Assembly (NCBI GenBank): GCA_030704615.1 | Contig: CM060733.1 | Span: 38,254,001 to 38,318,000, forward strand | Direction: 5' to 3' | Length of the DNA stretch: 64,000 nucleotides | Origin: Takakia lepidozioides | Taxonomy: Eukaryota > Streptophyta > Takakiopsida > Takakiales > Takakiaceae | Part shown: in pieces, positions 11,301 to 22,559 of the stretch | How positions within the stretch are numbered: position 1 is the first letter of the stretch | How the letters are laid out: each line of letters starts with the position of its first letter | Translations under genes and position numbers: made by a program | The notes under the pieces: generated by a model | What the model was told of the DNA's origin: nothing | What the model saw: only the letters and a program-made list of their open reading frames with translations | Database searches by the model: none

Positions 11301-14059
11301 ACACAGACAAACTTGGTTTCTGCCCGAATGTATTCCCCAATGGTCTAATATACCGTCTAGTCATAGGGCCAAGTTTGTTGATGAAACACCAGGTGATGCT
11401 ATTAATGTTTTATAAAGTGAATGTGCAAAATTGTCACACATGGGTGTTAATATGTTTTCTTCCCTCTTTTAGGTTGGAAGTGCGTTATCCGACCCCTATC
11501 TCTCTGTTGCAGCTGGAATGAATGGTTTAGCAGGTCCTCTTCATGGCCTTGCCAACCAGGTTCCTCCTAACTGTGCTTTCATAAGTCCCTAAGGGAATGG
11601 ACACAATAATTGGACACATGGATTGTACGAGGACATTTTAGTGTATATATATTTGAAATCCAATCATAAGAATTTCTCTTTCTGTTTGCACTGTAGAAAC
11701 TCTGTGTGACCAGACCGTGCTGTGTCGAGATTGAAACCCTCAATGTACATAGCCTTACAATCTAAGCATATTTGAATGTGCGATTGCAGGAGGTGTTGAG
11801 GTGGATTCAAGATGTGGTCAAACAGGTTGGTGCTGACGTTAGCACTGAGCAGCTCAAAGAGTTTGTGTGGAAAACCTTGAAAAGTGGCAAGGTGCGGTAT
11901 TTTGTATGAATTCGTTGACAAACATGTCCACCACAGATGATTCTTCTCTTAGTTTAGAAAGATATGCAATGTCATCCTACGGCATCTCAAAAACAATGAA
12001 ACATGAGATCTTTTCCAAATAAGCTTTAACTCTCTTTTGCGCTGTGAAGGCCTTATGTATACGCAATAATTTTATTAATTCTTTCTTTTTGGCTGGGGGT
12101 TTCTTGTTGTCTACATTGTCCCATGGCCCCTTGGTGCCCCTTCTGCCTGTTGTAAGTTTATTTCTCACACGGCCATTCCAACTGTGTGATTATCTTCCAT
12201 TAACGAAGTAACTGCTTGTCGGCATTGGGGCAGGTAGTGCCAGGGTATGGTCATGCAGTGTTGCGTAAAACAGATCCCCGTTATGCATGCCAACGCGAGT
12301 TTGCGTTGAAGCATCTTCCAAAGGATCCTTTATTCCAAATGGTGGGTGTCTCTGTAGTTTGATGTTTGATGCACATGTATTTGTTGAGTGGAGCATTGAC
12401 TTTGAAGTCCTACTGGGGTGGCAGTGAGAGATAGAAAATGGCTGAGTTAGCCTTCAAATGGTCACCTAGAAATGCTTTGAATTCTATGGAAAAATCTTAT
12501 TGATTATGCGACTGGTAGCACAAAAGTTTGAGCAGAAATTGATCTATTAGATTCGAACTATTTTCTGGTTGATTTGCAGGTATCCAAAATTTATGAAGTG
12601 GTTCCACCTATTCTCTTGGAGACTGGAAAAGTAAGGAAGCCAGCAGCTAAAACACTGAATCTACAAGGACCCACCCTTTGCTTGCTCTTCTGTCTTTTTC
12701 CCCCAAACCATAGGAAATAGCAGTGGTTTCTTTTCCAAATTCTTGTTGTCATCCTTCGCTCTTTTCTTTCACCCAATTTGCATCAGCCTAATTGAATGGG
12801 GGGTTCATCACGGGGAACTGGCACATTGCCTCGTGATTATATCTCTAGTCAATGATGCATTGCAATGGTAGCCAACAACATTACGCTATATTTGTTGAAG
12901 CTTAATCTGTATTTGAAAAGGCTGACTGATGAAGTTGTAGTGAATGAGCAGGTAAAAAATCCATGGCCTAATGTGGATGCCCACAGTGGGGTTTTGCTAC
13001 AATATTTTGGCCTTAAAGAAGAGAAGTGAGTGTCCTCTCAGGTTTTTGGTTGCAGTAGACGATACTATGTTATTTCTATTTATGATAGGAAGCGAAGGAC
13101 GCAATGAAGTAATATCTCATTTGGTCAAGTGATCAAATCTGGAAAGCTTAATATCTCAGTGCAAGATTGAAAGACTTGTGGGCAATTAGAGTTTGTTGGG
13201 CTTGGCCATCACATCTAAATGCACCCCTTTTAAAAGAAATTAGACACAATTTCATAAATCTCAGGAAACAGACATTGGGCTTCACTGGATGAGCTTTGTT
13301 ATTCTTGTGCAGCTATTACACAGTGCTTTTCGGAGTATCCCGGACCATTGGGGTGCTCTCTCAGGTATCATCACTTTGATAATCCCTGGAATCCCTTTGG
13401 GCTGGGTTTTGTCAGGATTATTATAACAGTCTAAAATTTTCGTAAACATATTATTGAGGGAAAATTACATATATGTTGTTTAGAGCCATGTTATGGAGGT
13501 AGTATGTGTGCTAGTTGGGTGAGATTGGAAGGATAGGAGTGTGTTCAAAAAACAATCTTAGGGGGACATGAGTGTTTAAAATAGAATTTTTTTACAAAAA
13601 ATGAAGAATGTGACAACAAGCGTTTTGGTGATGACATTAAGAATATGATACTGGGAAGAAGGTTTTGTTTTCGAAAGAGAAACACTGGGATTGTGAGTCT
13701 GCTCACAAAATGAATTGATTTATGTTTTTCTTGGTTAAGAAGGGAAAGATTTCGTTTGAAAGGCCACTCACTCTTTTGATGTCTTTTAAGAGACACTTAG
13801 TAGTCCTCGGTTTTCCTATTCCATATATCCATGAAGAGTATGATGATGTCTGGCCTAGTTTAGACAAATTGAGACATTTTAAAAAGTAAAAAGTAATAAA
13901 TAAATTTTGTATGGGGTGCTTATACTGGGGGTGACTTGGATTTGCATGACTGTGCAGCTCATATGGGATCGTGCACTTGGCCTTCCCATTGAAAGGCCAA
14001 AAAGCTTAACATTTGGCTGGATTGAGAACTACTGTAAGAAAAAAGCCCCAAAGAAGTAG
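5399..14059 (+). CDS. CSY: Citrate synthase, mitochondrial type (18 exons)
   Basis: Condenses acetyl-CoA with oxaloacetate to citrate, the entry step of the TCA cycle. Exons: 5399-5557, 5792-5833, 6332-6397, 6643-6708, 6876-6989, 7229-7292, 7562-7644, 8864-8913, 9379-9456, 9589-9717, 10107-10149, 11473-11559, 11790-11891, 12234-12341, 12580-12630, 12952-13025, 13313-13364, 13958-14059. All junctions are GT..AG and all phases agree, giving 489 aa against about 470 in plants. The catalytic His322 (GPLHGLANQ), His368 (GYGHAVLR) and Asp423 (NVDAHSG) are present. Residues 1-53 are a presumed mitochondrial presequence with an unusual Gly/Lys-rich run before the conserved LAELIP. The start at 5399 is the first in-frame ATG and is the least certain part. 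It has no peroxisomal PTS2-like start, and the eukaryotic form with the SALSDPY block points to the mitochondrial isoform. A SINE lies in the intron after exon 11. Confidence 0.93.
10751..10900 (+). mobile_element. tRNA-derived SINE (family A) in a citrate synthase intron
   Basis: It starts GAGCAGGTAGCCCAGTGG, which is an A-box head, with a degraded B-box-like TGGGTTACATCC about 45 bases on. It ends in GACGTTAAAAGAAACTTTATC. The same head, body and GACGTTAAA..AAACTTTA tail occur in reverse at 56408-56627 and, tail only, at 55683-55732. It lies in the intron between 10149 and 11473 in sense orientation. CTTTATCTT borders both ends, but that word is also part of the tail, so the target duplication is uncertain. 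Confidence 0.62.
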
Positions 14060-14595
14060 TTGATTCCCTCTGTAATTGTTCCCATCTGAAAACACGACTA
14101 GCCGGAACTTTCAAGTTTCTCAACAATTGAAGGTGACATTGGAGCACTCAGTTTATAACTCTAAGACTCAGTGCATTTGGATGAGCCAGGGAGCTTACTC
14201 TCAGATGCGTGACAGCCCATAGGCAACTCACACAGCTGGGTTTGTGGGTAGAGCAGTCTCATGTGATTCCTCAATCTCACTTGTGTGGCTCTAACTAGGA
14301 ACTCTCAAACATTTATTAGCTCTAGTCTTTGAGAGTCTGTGAGAGTGTTCTTGGATTTGTTTGTGTCCGCGCAAGGCATGCTTACCTTTGGGCTAGAGAT
14401 TCGCACTGCTTATTAACTTGAGGAATCAAATTCAAGTGAAGAAAATCATGAGTTGGATTAGTCTCATTCAAACTCCACCATTTTTGGTCCCAACAATTTT
14501 CTATTATGCCTTTCAACTTTTGAGACAATCGTGATGCTGCAAATTTTGTTCGTACACAAAAAGGGCAAAATCATACGGAAGCTTGCTCTCTGGGT
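14060..14595. other. 3' flank of citrate synthase; nothing else recognised
   Basis: It presumably contains the citrate synthase 3' untranslated region and, close to 14576, the Pol III terminator of the minus-strand tRNA. No coding frame was supported. Confidence 0.35.
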
Positions 14596-14667
14596 TATCA
14601 GAGCCAGGTTTCGATCCTGGGACCTGTGGGTTATGGGCCCACCACGCTTCCGCTGCGCCACTCTGAT
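14596..14667 (-). tRNA. Initiator tRNA-Met (anticodon CAU)
   Basis: The full 72-nt cloverleaf folds on minus. The acceptor stem ATCAGAG pairs with CTCTGAT and is followed by discriminator A. Three diagnostic initiator marks are present: an A1:U72 first pair, three consecutive G:C pairs in the anticodon stem around the loop CCATAAC, and ATCG instead of TTCG in the T loop. The anticodon is CAU and there is no intron. The A-box (GTGGCGCAGCGG) and B-box are intact. About 15-20 bases after the 3' end on minus there is a run of T residues (14573-14577) that would terminate Pol III. It matches the initiator tRNA known from plants and looks functional. Confidence 0.97.
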
Positions 14668-14869
14668 TGATGTGCAACATGCTAATATTTTAAATTTATA
14701 TACATCTATTGTTTTGGTTTTTTCCGCTGAAGGTTAGGTAGAAAATCCAATTTGTAGTGGTGAAGTAAGCTAGTTGCGTGGCATATGTCATATAACATCT
14801 CCTTTGCTACATAATCTCTTCTCTGCCTCGTGGAGTCTGCTTCCCCTGCTCCACAGTTACATGCGATCA

Positions 14870-15370
14870 AATTGAGGTTTAGGGTTTGGGGTTGATTAAA
14901 GAGTTGGAATGCCTCTTCGCCATGGCCTTGCTGATCCAATCCCCCGGGAAACCACAGTGCATTTGGGTATTTTGTCAAACACTCGGCCCGCACTCCTCAA
15001 AAAGAGAGGCTTGTGGATGGCAGTGCTCAAGGCCCTCTTCTTCTGTTGCTTGCTCCTCGGTCCAGTTAGATGAGCTTGCATGCTTGAGGACTGGTGTTGA
15101 GGACAGGACACCCATAGCCAAAGATACCTACTTCACAGTCCAAATTTGCAGTACATGCTGACAAACTGTTTCCGAAGACAATGCTTGCCTCTTCACTTGT
15201 AACAATGTGGCCATGGAACCCTCTTGCCAGTTTGCAGCACATGTCTGCGTAATAAGCCTGGATATCTTTCTGCTCCGTAAGATCCAGAATTTGTGCAACC
15301 TCTCTCAACCGTTGCACAATATAACCATCTCTCGGCTTTTCCAAGAGTTTCCTGTTGCATCCCGACCCTC
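14870..15370 (-). pseudogene. PPR-protein relic (frameshifted)
   Basis: Pieces of a pentatricopeptide-repeat protein appear in order on minus but in different frames. First comes YYADMCCKLARGFHGHIVTS, the usual HGHI start of a PLS-type repeat. Then FGNSLS and, one frame over, MYCKFG (the MYAKCG block). Then AGRVFDKIPKCTVVS, and finally GLDQQGHGEEAFQLFNQ (the QHGHGEEALxLF block). At least three frame changes and stop codons separate them, so it cannot encode a working protein. Intact PPR proteins bind organellar RNA. The length covers only about two or three repeats, so this is a fragment of a once longer gene or a retrocopy. The family call rests on motif recognition only. Confidence 0.55.
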
Positions 15371-16011
15371 TGCTATCAGTCGTCCCGCTCCATTAGAAGC
15401 AGTGATGACAGCGGCTTTTGTCAAGCCTCATATCTTCTAGTTTGCATTTTTGCAAACTAGAAACTCCATCGCACTACTGCTTGGTACAAACGACAATCTT
15501 TGCATAGCATCCGGGGCAGGAATTAATCGATCTGCGTGCAGATGAGACCAAGGCAGGCACGCGAGGGTGGAGGGAAGAATAAACGGGTGAAGAGGGAGTT
15601 GGACTTGGATGATCTCTGTCAGCTTCCAGCACGACTGTGCTTGGCTGCGTACAACGAGCGCGAATGCAACGGGACGGAGATCGTGCAGTTTAGGATCGGG
15701 CTATTCGCCTTTGAATCCCTCGGGGACTCTTTTTCTTTGACAAGTTTTGGAATTTGTGGGGATCCCTCGCTCAACTTCAGCCTCATTTGGAGAAGTTCTT
15801 CGTCTTTGTTTGTGGTGGATGTGTGTGTGTCTGTTTGTGCGCGTGCTTCTCTCTCCGTTATTTGGGCAATAGCGACGTCTTTCCTATAGCCTATGTGATT
15901 CGTGGGTTCATTGTCTTCCCTCGCTAGATCCTTATCTTTGGCTTGATATGGGCAACGGTAATATTAGGAGTCTTGTCTCTAGATAATAGAGGCACAGGGG
16001 AGGAAGGCAGA
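15371..16011. other. Upstream region of the DUF155 gene
   Basis: More GC-rich than its surroundings. It contains a 117-codon open frame (15536-15889) that is basic at its start and then loses coding character. That frame could be an upstream ORF or simply 5' untranslated sequence of the gene at 16012, and I found no homology for it. Confidence 0.3.
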
Positions 16012-19000
16012 ATGAGAACAGGCGTACATCGGAGGCAATGGCAGCAGCTGGGGCGGGCCTTCTCAGCATGTCACTTTCCTTCCGTAAAGCCTGACCTCGC
16101 CTCTGAAATTGTTACCTCGGCTTCCTGGGGGGAATTGTCTGGAGCATTGAGCAAAATCAGGCTGCATAATGCCTTCAAGGATAGTCGATGGCTGACTTCC
16201 TCGGCCGCTTGTGCACACGGGAGGGCTGTGGTCAACACCTGCAACCAGGGTCGCTCAAACCCTAACAAGATTCAAGTCCAGGGAGATACGGATTCAGGGC
16301 CAACGCTATCTCCATTTCCCTCTTCCATACCTGGCCAAACTCGCCATAATCGCAATGCGGGAGCTAACTTGTGTTCACCCTCCGTCATGTTTTCCTCTCC
16401 AGCCCTATACCTAATTCACTGCCAAACACAATGGTGCAAATTGACCATTGGTAGAAATCAGGCATCACATGCAGCCATCCACGAGCAAGATCAGGAGTCC
16501 ATGCAGGAATTCACACCTCATTGGGACAAAAACCCTGCTACGAATGGTGCAGAAGGGGACCAGAAAGTGTTAGTTGGCAATGCAGGATTGGTGGGTTGGC
16601 AACAGCAGCATGTTCGACCTCGGGAGCTGGATCCGCGTCAGTGCAGTCCCTTGGCTGGACCCCCTCCGGAGGTGGAGGTGACTGACATGTATATCCCTGT
16701 CAAAGCTTTCTACATTTCAAGAAGGTTAATATCTTCTTAACTCCGTTGTATATCCCTACTGTCGATCCTGGGCCCTCTTCATTGCACCCATCTCTCCCTC
16801 TGGTCTATTTTCAAGGTAGAACAAGATCGTTGAGTTCTTAGAAGACTGACATCCTTGAGCATACTTTGAACAGTAAAGTTTTAGTTTACTTTGGAGGGAG
16901 TTGTTTCCGAGCAGATTAGCTTGATCTTATGAACCCATCATTTAATTGTCAAAAGGAAGATCTTTTGTGAAGATCTAGCACAGGTCAAACCATTGCATCA
17001 CTGCAAACTATTCAAGTTCCCATATGCATGGGAGTGGACATTAAACTGCATACCACAAGTTAAATGCAGGTGCATCATTGATAATGACCTCACTGTGCTG
17101 ATGAGCCGTGATGGCTGGAGGGGGGTCTCAGTGTGGATTTGAAGAGGTTGGCAGCAGAACCCTTCCTGGAGGTCACGAGCTCACGCAATAATCTCATCAT
17201 TAGATATGTGGACCGTCTGCCTGGAGCGCCACCCACCTCGAACAAGCCTGTACAATTTTCTTAGCTTTTATCCTTGCCCATCTCATGGCCACATTTACTC
17301 TCTTTTTGTGGTTCGTATACTCTGTCATTGTAGTCCTTGTCAGACTATGAATGATCAAGACTAATTGGGTTATTCCGATTCAGAAGGTAACTGCCATTTC
17401 TAACCGAAATTTTTTGGCTTTGTTGGCCATGGGAACAGGCGAGGGACTTCTCTTAAACTCCATCTTAAAAAACTCTAATCTGTGGTAACTCGAGCTCAGT
17501 TGATCAGACTTTGATCATGTCAGTTGCTTTTCTTGATGGCACAGGGGTTTGCTGAAGTAAGTTGCTGGCATGAGCGCTACATGGTAGCCTTTCAGTATGG
17601 ATCAATAGTCTTCTTCAACTTTGGAGATCAGGAAGAAGAGGAAGCCTTAAATGCTGTACGTCAGTACTGCACGGACGAGTTTCGAGAGACGAGGAAAGAT
17701 GGTACATGCATCTCATTCCGTGCTCACTTTCATATATAATATCTACTTTTGTTGGGGGGAGACTGACAGACAATGTGTTTTTTGACTACTGCATCTGAGT
17801 TTCGGGTATGTGTGTTGTCCCCATAGGATACCGATTCTTTGTGGGGCTCTTTTCTGATTGAGCCCTTGGATATGTGAGAGGCTAGCGAAAATCCCTTGGT
17901 ATCACATGCAGCCTACGGCAACCAGGTTACGTGTATTTAAAGTGTTGATGTGTGTGTTGGCAGTGACATTAACTTCAAAGCATGAGGTTGATCGTATTGC
18001 TCTCACTAGAGATAGATTCGGTAGATTCAGCCTTTGCCACACTGATTCATACTGTCAAAGTAGAAGAGCAGAAAGGAAAGAGAGCTGACAACACTCCAGT
18101 TTAAGGGGAGTTAATTTTTGAGCTGCAAGAAACCTTGAGGTTGCTTTTAGAACTGGTCCTATAGCCCTCCAGCTTAAGGGACTGTGGGTGGTCGCATCCT
18201 ATTGCCAGTCACTGATGAGAAAAAGTGCAAACAAAGAGAAAGAAGAGAGAAACTGGCTACTTCCACAGGAGAGAGAGAAAGAGAGAAGCTGCTTTGTTTT
18301 CACCTACCCAGGATACTCTCCCGAACTTTGCCCTAGTGGTTGGGCACAGCTGACGACAACTCATTTATAGGGCAGATTGAGGGTTGAATTAACATCATAC
18401 TAGAAATGAGTTGTGATTCCAGTACTGCTTCTGTCCTTCCCATACCATCATTTTCTCAGATGTAACACTGTGGTGCACAGCAAGTTAGTGTAGTGTAAAA
18501 CTTGAGAAAATAAAAATTAAAAAAATCTTTAATAATGGACGCATAACAAAATAGAACCAAGAGCTACTTCAACAAAACAGTAGAACCAATAGAGGGAGAG
18601 TTTATAGTGCGTGTTAATGCAGATTACGGAGTGCTGGTGAGGCCAACGTTGGCAGAGTGGAGTGAGGGTGGCCGTGATCAAATAATGCTGCGGAAGCTTG
18701 ATACAGACAACATTCGTGTCATTTCAAGCATTCTTGGCCAGAGCATCGCTCTTGATCATTATGCCAAGAAGGTTTGTCATCCATTGTCCTTCACAGTGTT
18801 TCTGACTATCTTAGGAGTGTGCCAGTACGTAAGTGGCACTGTGGTCGGTCCTCCCTTTGATAGTGGACCAAGCACTAGTACTCATTTTTTTTGCTTTACG
18901 AATTGAAATAACCAGTCTTCTGATTTGATATGAATCACAGTCTCTTTTAATGAACTGTCTTTTTATTTGTTATCAGTCCTCTCTATGCTCCTGATTTTGC

Positions 19001-20229
19001 TCCTTCTGGCACAAATATAACAAGTGATGACATTGAGTTCTCATTCTAGCCCACTCAGCACAAAAATGCAAAGGCATGGCATGGCACCCCTGAAAAGGTT
19101 GTGATGTGTGGGTCGCACTAGATGTCACTGTCACATTGTCAATATCCCTTCTTTTCATAGTGTTTGTGATGTACTTAAAATAGAGGGGGGGATGCAGGTG
19201 GACGAGATGGTGAATACATTCAGTGAGTTGAATCGGGGAATGGAACAAACAGGCACATTCACAATGACGCGCAAGAAACTGTTCCAGCTGGTGGCTGCTG
19301 CCAACACCACTCTTGCTGATGTCATCCTTCGCTTGGGTCTCCTTGAGAGGTCTTCTCTCTCCCCCCCATGATGGGCACTTCAGTACTGAGTGAAGCTGAC
19401 AGTTGTATGAGATTTTTAATTTGCAGGATTACTCTGCACACTCTGTAACTGCAACTGCTTCTAAAGAGGTTGAGGCATGAATGGTATGGGGCACAGATCT
19501 GATGCAGCATGGAAGGATGCAAACTATGCCCAAATTTGGGAGTACCTTCGCGATGATTTTGAGCTCGATGAGCGCTTTGAGAGTCTTGATTTCAAGCTCA
19601 ACATTATCCAGGTTATTTGATGGGTGCCTCATTAAGTTTGTACATATTGATGATCAAATGTACCATAGAACTGCACAGTTTTACAGAGGAGAGTTCATGT
19701 ACGATGTCATGGACTTTTCATTCCTTCAATTTGAGCAGAATCATGGAAGAGTTAGTCTTCTTGATTGCATGAGTCTTCATAGGCTATGAGAGACTTTCAA
19801 AGCATAGTCCTTGTGCAATTTTATCCCTCCCGGAGCTGAATATGGGGTTTCCTAGCATGGAGGCTTCATATGCGGTTCATTTCAGCCCTTCTGCCATAGC
19901 TTGCTACATCCCTAGCTGGAAACAGATGCAGAAGGCGACTGTCTGATGGCAAATGAAACTGAAACTGGCAAATGAATCAATAGAAGTAGAATACCTCTGT
20001 CCCCGGAAGTGGGTAGGACAATGCGTAGGACAGGAGCGGAGGCTCCTCTTTGCATTTGACTAAGCCTTTGAGTCCTGATTTGGTGGGTTGGCAGCACAAT
20101 GTTCGATTTTTTTTGGAGATACTGCAAAATAGGAAGTCAGACACACTCGAGTGGATCATCATCTTGCTCATCACAGGAGAGATATGTGTCTCCCTTTACG
20201 ACATTCTTCATAATGCAGGTGCCCTGTAA
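16012..20229 (+). CDS. DUF155 / RETARDED ROOT GROWTH-like membrane protein (7 exons)
   Basis: Member of the DUF155 family (yeast RMD1, Arabidopsis RRG and RRL, animal RMND1), mostly mitochondrial inner-membrane proteins needed for organelle translation and growth. The exact role here is inferred. Exons: 16012-16724, 17132-17249, 17545-17701, 18623-18771, 19198-19349, 19497-19611, 20095-20229. The phases agree at every join and give 512 aa. The N-terminus (MRTGVHRRQWQQLGRAFSA) is Arg-rich without acidic residues, like a mitochondrial presequence. A low-complexity stretch runs to about residue 224. The conserved domain starts at TDMYIPVKAFYISR and includes YMVAFQYGSIVFFNF, ILGQSIALDHYA, MEQTGTFTMTRKKLFQLV and WKDANYAQIWEYLRDDFEL. 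One C-terminal membrane helix lies at about 487-507 (EWIIILLITGEICVSLY). The stop is read directly from exon 7, close to where relatives end. Confidence 0.9.
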
Positions 20230-21937
20230 TTATTTACACGATTTGGTAGTTGGTGTTCTACGGAATGTCACCTTCATTCATGGGAGGAGTCCTTCTCATT
20301 TTTTATAGTGGGTAGCCAGCTATTTAGTTTGTTATTCAAGCACTGTAACTTCAGAAGAAAGAAAACAGTCCATAAGCATAGAGTATGCTACGTAACATCC
20401 TAGTTCTCAAAGAGAAAGCAGACATTCATCTTTGGAATGGTTCAAGATCTTCAACTTCATCTACCACACGTTCTAGCATCAACTCTGATGACCTGTTCGA
20501 CCATTTCGAGAATCGATCATTCTCTTCTAGTGCTGCTGAAAGTGAAGCCAGAATCGGATGGGGCAACCGGAGGCATCTTCAAACTCATCCCCCGAGTACA
20601 AGTTATTTGGGAAGGGAATCATCATTTGTGATTACTTCTCACATCTAGAATAAGCTAATCTTATATATGCATCCCATGATGTTACTTATTAATAGTTATA
20701 GTATCATTTACTGCCATAGAGGGCGTATGGATAAGTTGATGTAGAAACGACGAGCTATGTATTGTGTACTTGCACAGTTTGACCTACATGTCAAGGTCAG
20801 ATGCTGAACATAATTGTCCATTCAATGACATTCTAAAATAAAAATGATCTTTTATCATCCATCTGCAAGTTTCATTTGTCATTTCCATGGGATGATATGA
20901 ACAAGAAATTTCAATGTTTGCTTTCATTTTTTATTAGTTTTGGATTTTAAAGCTATGCACGATGTTGTTGAAGAGAGAAGACTCCGGCCGAAGCCGGCGT
21001 AACTAAGAGCCACTTCACCTTGCGGCTACTTACCCTTTTGGGGGATGGGCCCTATTGATGTCGTTGAAGTCTATTGTGTGGCCTCATTACGTGGACTTCA
21101 TTATTTATCTGTAAAATTCATATATTATGATTTATATTGTCAATCATGCGATCGTCAACAACGGTTGGTCGCACAATTTTTTTTTTGCCAAAACCAGCAT
21201 CGCAACCACCATAGCAACAATCGTGTAACAAAAATGAAAACATAACAAGTTTAGGAAGTATGGAGAGCCATGCAACAACAATGAAAACAAATGCAACCAT
21301 TGCCTGAGAATGACATGCACAAGCAGCCTTCTCCAGAGCTGCCGGATTTGCACACGCATTGCAAACAATCTAAGGTTCACTCAACTATCTAAGGTTCACT
21401 CATCTAGTGAAGCCAAGATGAAGATGCAAAAACAAAGCGAGGCAACAAAGCGAAAGCGAAAGCGAAAGCAAAAGCGAAATCGAACAAAGCGAAAGCAGAA
21501 GTGGCTTGCCTGAAAGTAGTCGGCTTCAGTTGGCGCGGGTTGTGAGCAAGACACTGGAATCGCCTGCTGGAGCTTCAGTTTGGCCATGCGAGAGATTGGT
21601 CGTCGTCCGTAGTACAGAGCTTTCAACTTCCGTCGCGGTCTGGATGTGAGGTCTCTCTCAGGAGAGCCACGCCCTTCAGGCGGCATAAGTCCCAGCAAAA
21701 AGAAAAAAGATCTCCGTTTTTGGGATACATGCCTCGAATAGCATGTTAAGCCAAGATTAGCATCAGATTTAGGGTACGTATCCAAGAAGCCATGTGTCGC
21801 CAGCCCGAATGAAAACGGACGGCGGTGGACATTTATTGCCCAACTGCGCAATTAAATGTCGGATGAAGCCCTCCATGTCAGATGAAAAACGACAGAACTC
21901 GGCCCGGAATTTCCAACGTAGAGGTAATTCGGAGCGT
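20230..21937. other. Intergenic between the DUF155 gene and the palindrome array
   Basis: No gene was supported. It contains a short GC-rich self-complementary stretch near 20985 (CTCCGGCCGAAGCCGG) and the hexanucleotide tract noted separately. The last few hundred bases may already belong to the mobile block that follows. Confidence 0.35.
21446..21502. repeat. AAGCGA-type hexanucleotide tract
   Basis: Several imperfect tandem copies of AAGCGA (AAGCGAAAGCGAAAGC and so on). It is a short purine-rich microsatellite without the regular copy number expected of a telomeric repeat. Confidence 0.6.
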
Positions 21938-22470
21938 TGCAGGATGGAAATCCGGCGCCGGATTTCCATCCTGCAGGTAATTCGGAGCGCAGCAGGATGG
22001 AAATTCAACGCCGAATTTCCATCCTGCAAGGTAGGGCGGCGCGCGAAATTTCCCTCACGCAGGTAATTCAGAAGCGGATGGATGGAAATCCGGCGCCGGA
22101 TTTCCATCCGCGCAGGTAGGGCGGCGCGCGAAATTTCCCTCACGCAGGTAATTCGGAGGCGGATGGATGGAAATCCGGCGCCTGATTTCCATCCGCGCAG
22201 GAAGGGCGGCGCGCGAAATTTCCCTCACGCAGGTAATTCGGAGGCGGATGGATGGAAATCCGGCGCCGGATTTCCATCCGCGTAGGTAGGGCGGCGCACC
22301 AAATTTCCCTCACGCAGGTAATTCGGAGGCGGATGGATGGAAATTCGGCACCGGATTTCCATCCACAAGGTTGGTCGGAGAGCGGATGGATGGAAATCTG
22401 GCACCGGATTTCCATCCGCAAGGTTGGTCGGAGAGCGGATGGATGGAAATCCGGCGCCGGATTTCCATCC
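21938..22470. repeat. Tandem array of eight 28-bp palindromes
   Basis: The half-site GATGGAAATCCGGC is followed directly by its reverse complement GCCGGATTTCCATC, giving a perfect 28-bp palindrome at 21943-21970 (38 bp including flanks). Copies, perfect or with a few changes, start at 21943, about 21995, 22081, 22166, 22251, 22336, 22389 and 22442. From 22081 to 22336 the spacing is exactly 85 bp, with a conserved spacer containing GGGCGGCGCGCGAAATTTCC. The last copies are spaced 53 bp. The array lies immediately upstream of the SWIM transposase relic. It could be its subterminal region, a foldback element or a satellite. Long open frames through it are by-products of the palindrome. Confidence 0.9.
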
Positions 22471-22559
22471 GCACGCCATCCTGGCAGTCTTGTGTGCACA
22501 TCTCCCATGGCAGAAAACCCTTCTGCCGGGTGTTGGAGAAATATCTGTGCGTTCGATAC

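Noticed and set aside
15536-15889. 117-codon open frame upstream of the DUF155 gene as a separate gene
   Set aside because: Coding-like only in its first third and without homologue; more likely 5' untranslated or promoter sequence.
18290-18400. Another SINE head (CCTAGTGGTTGGGCA)
   Set aside because: No convincing B-box at the right distance and no second copy of the body.
21446-21502. AAGCGA repeat as interstitial telomere
   Set aside because: It does not match plant or algal telomere units and has few, imperfect copies.
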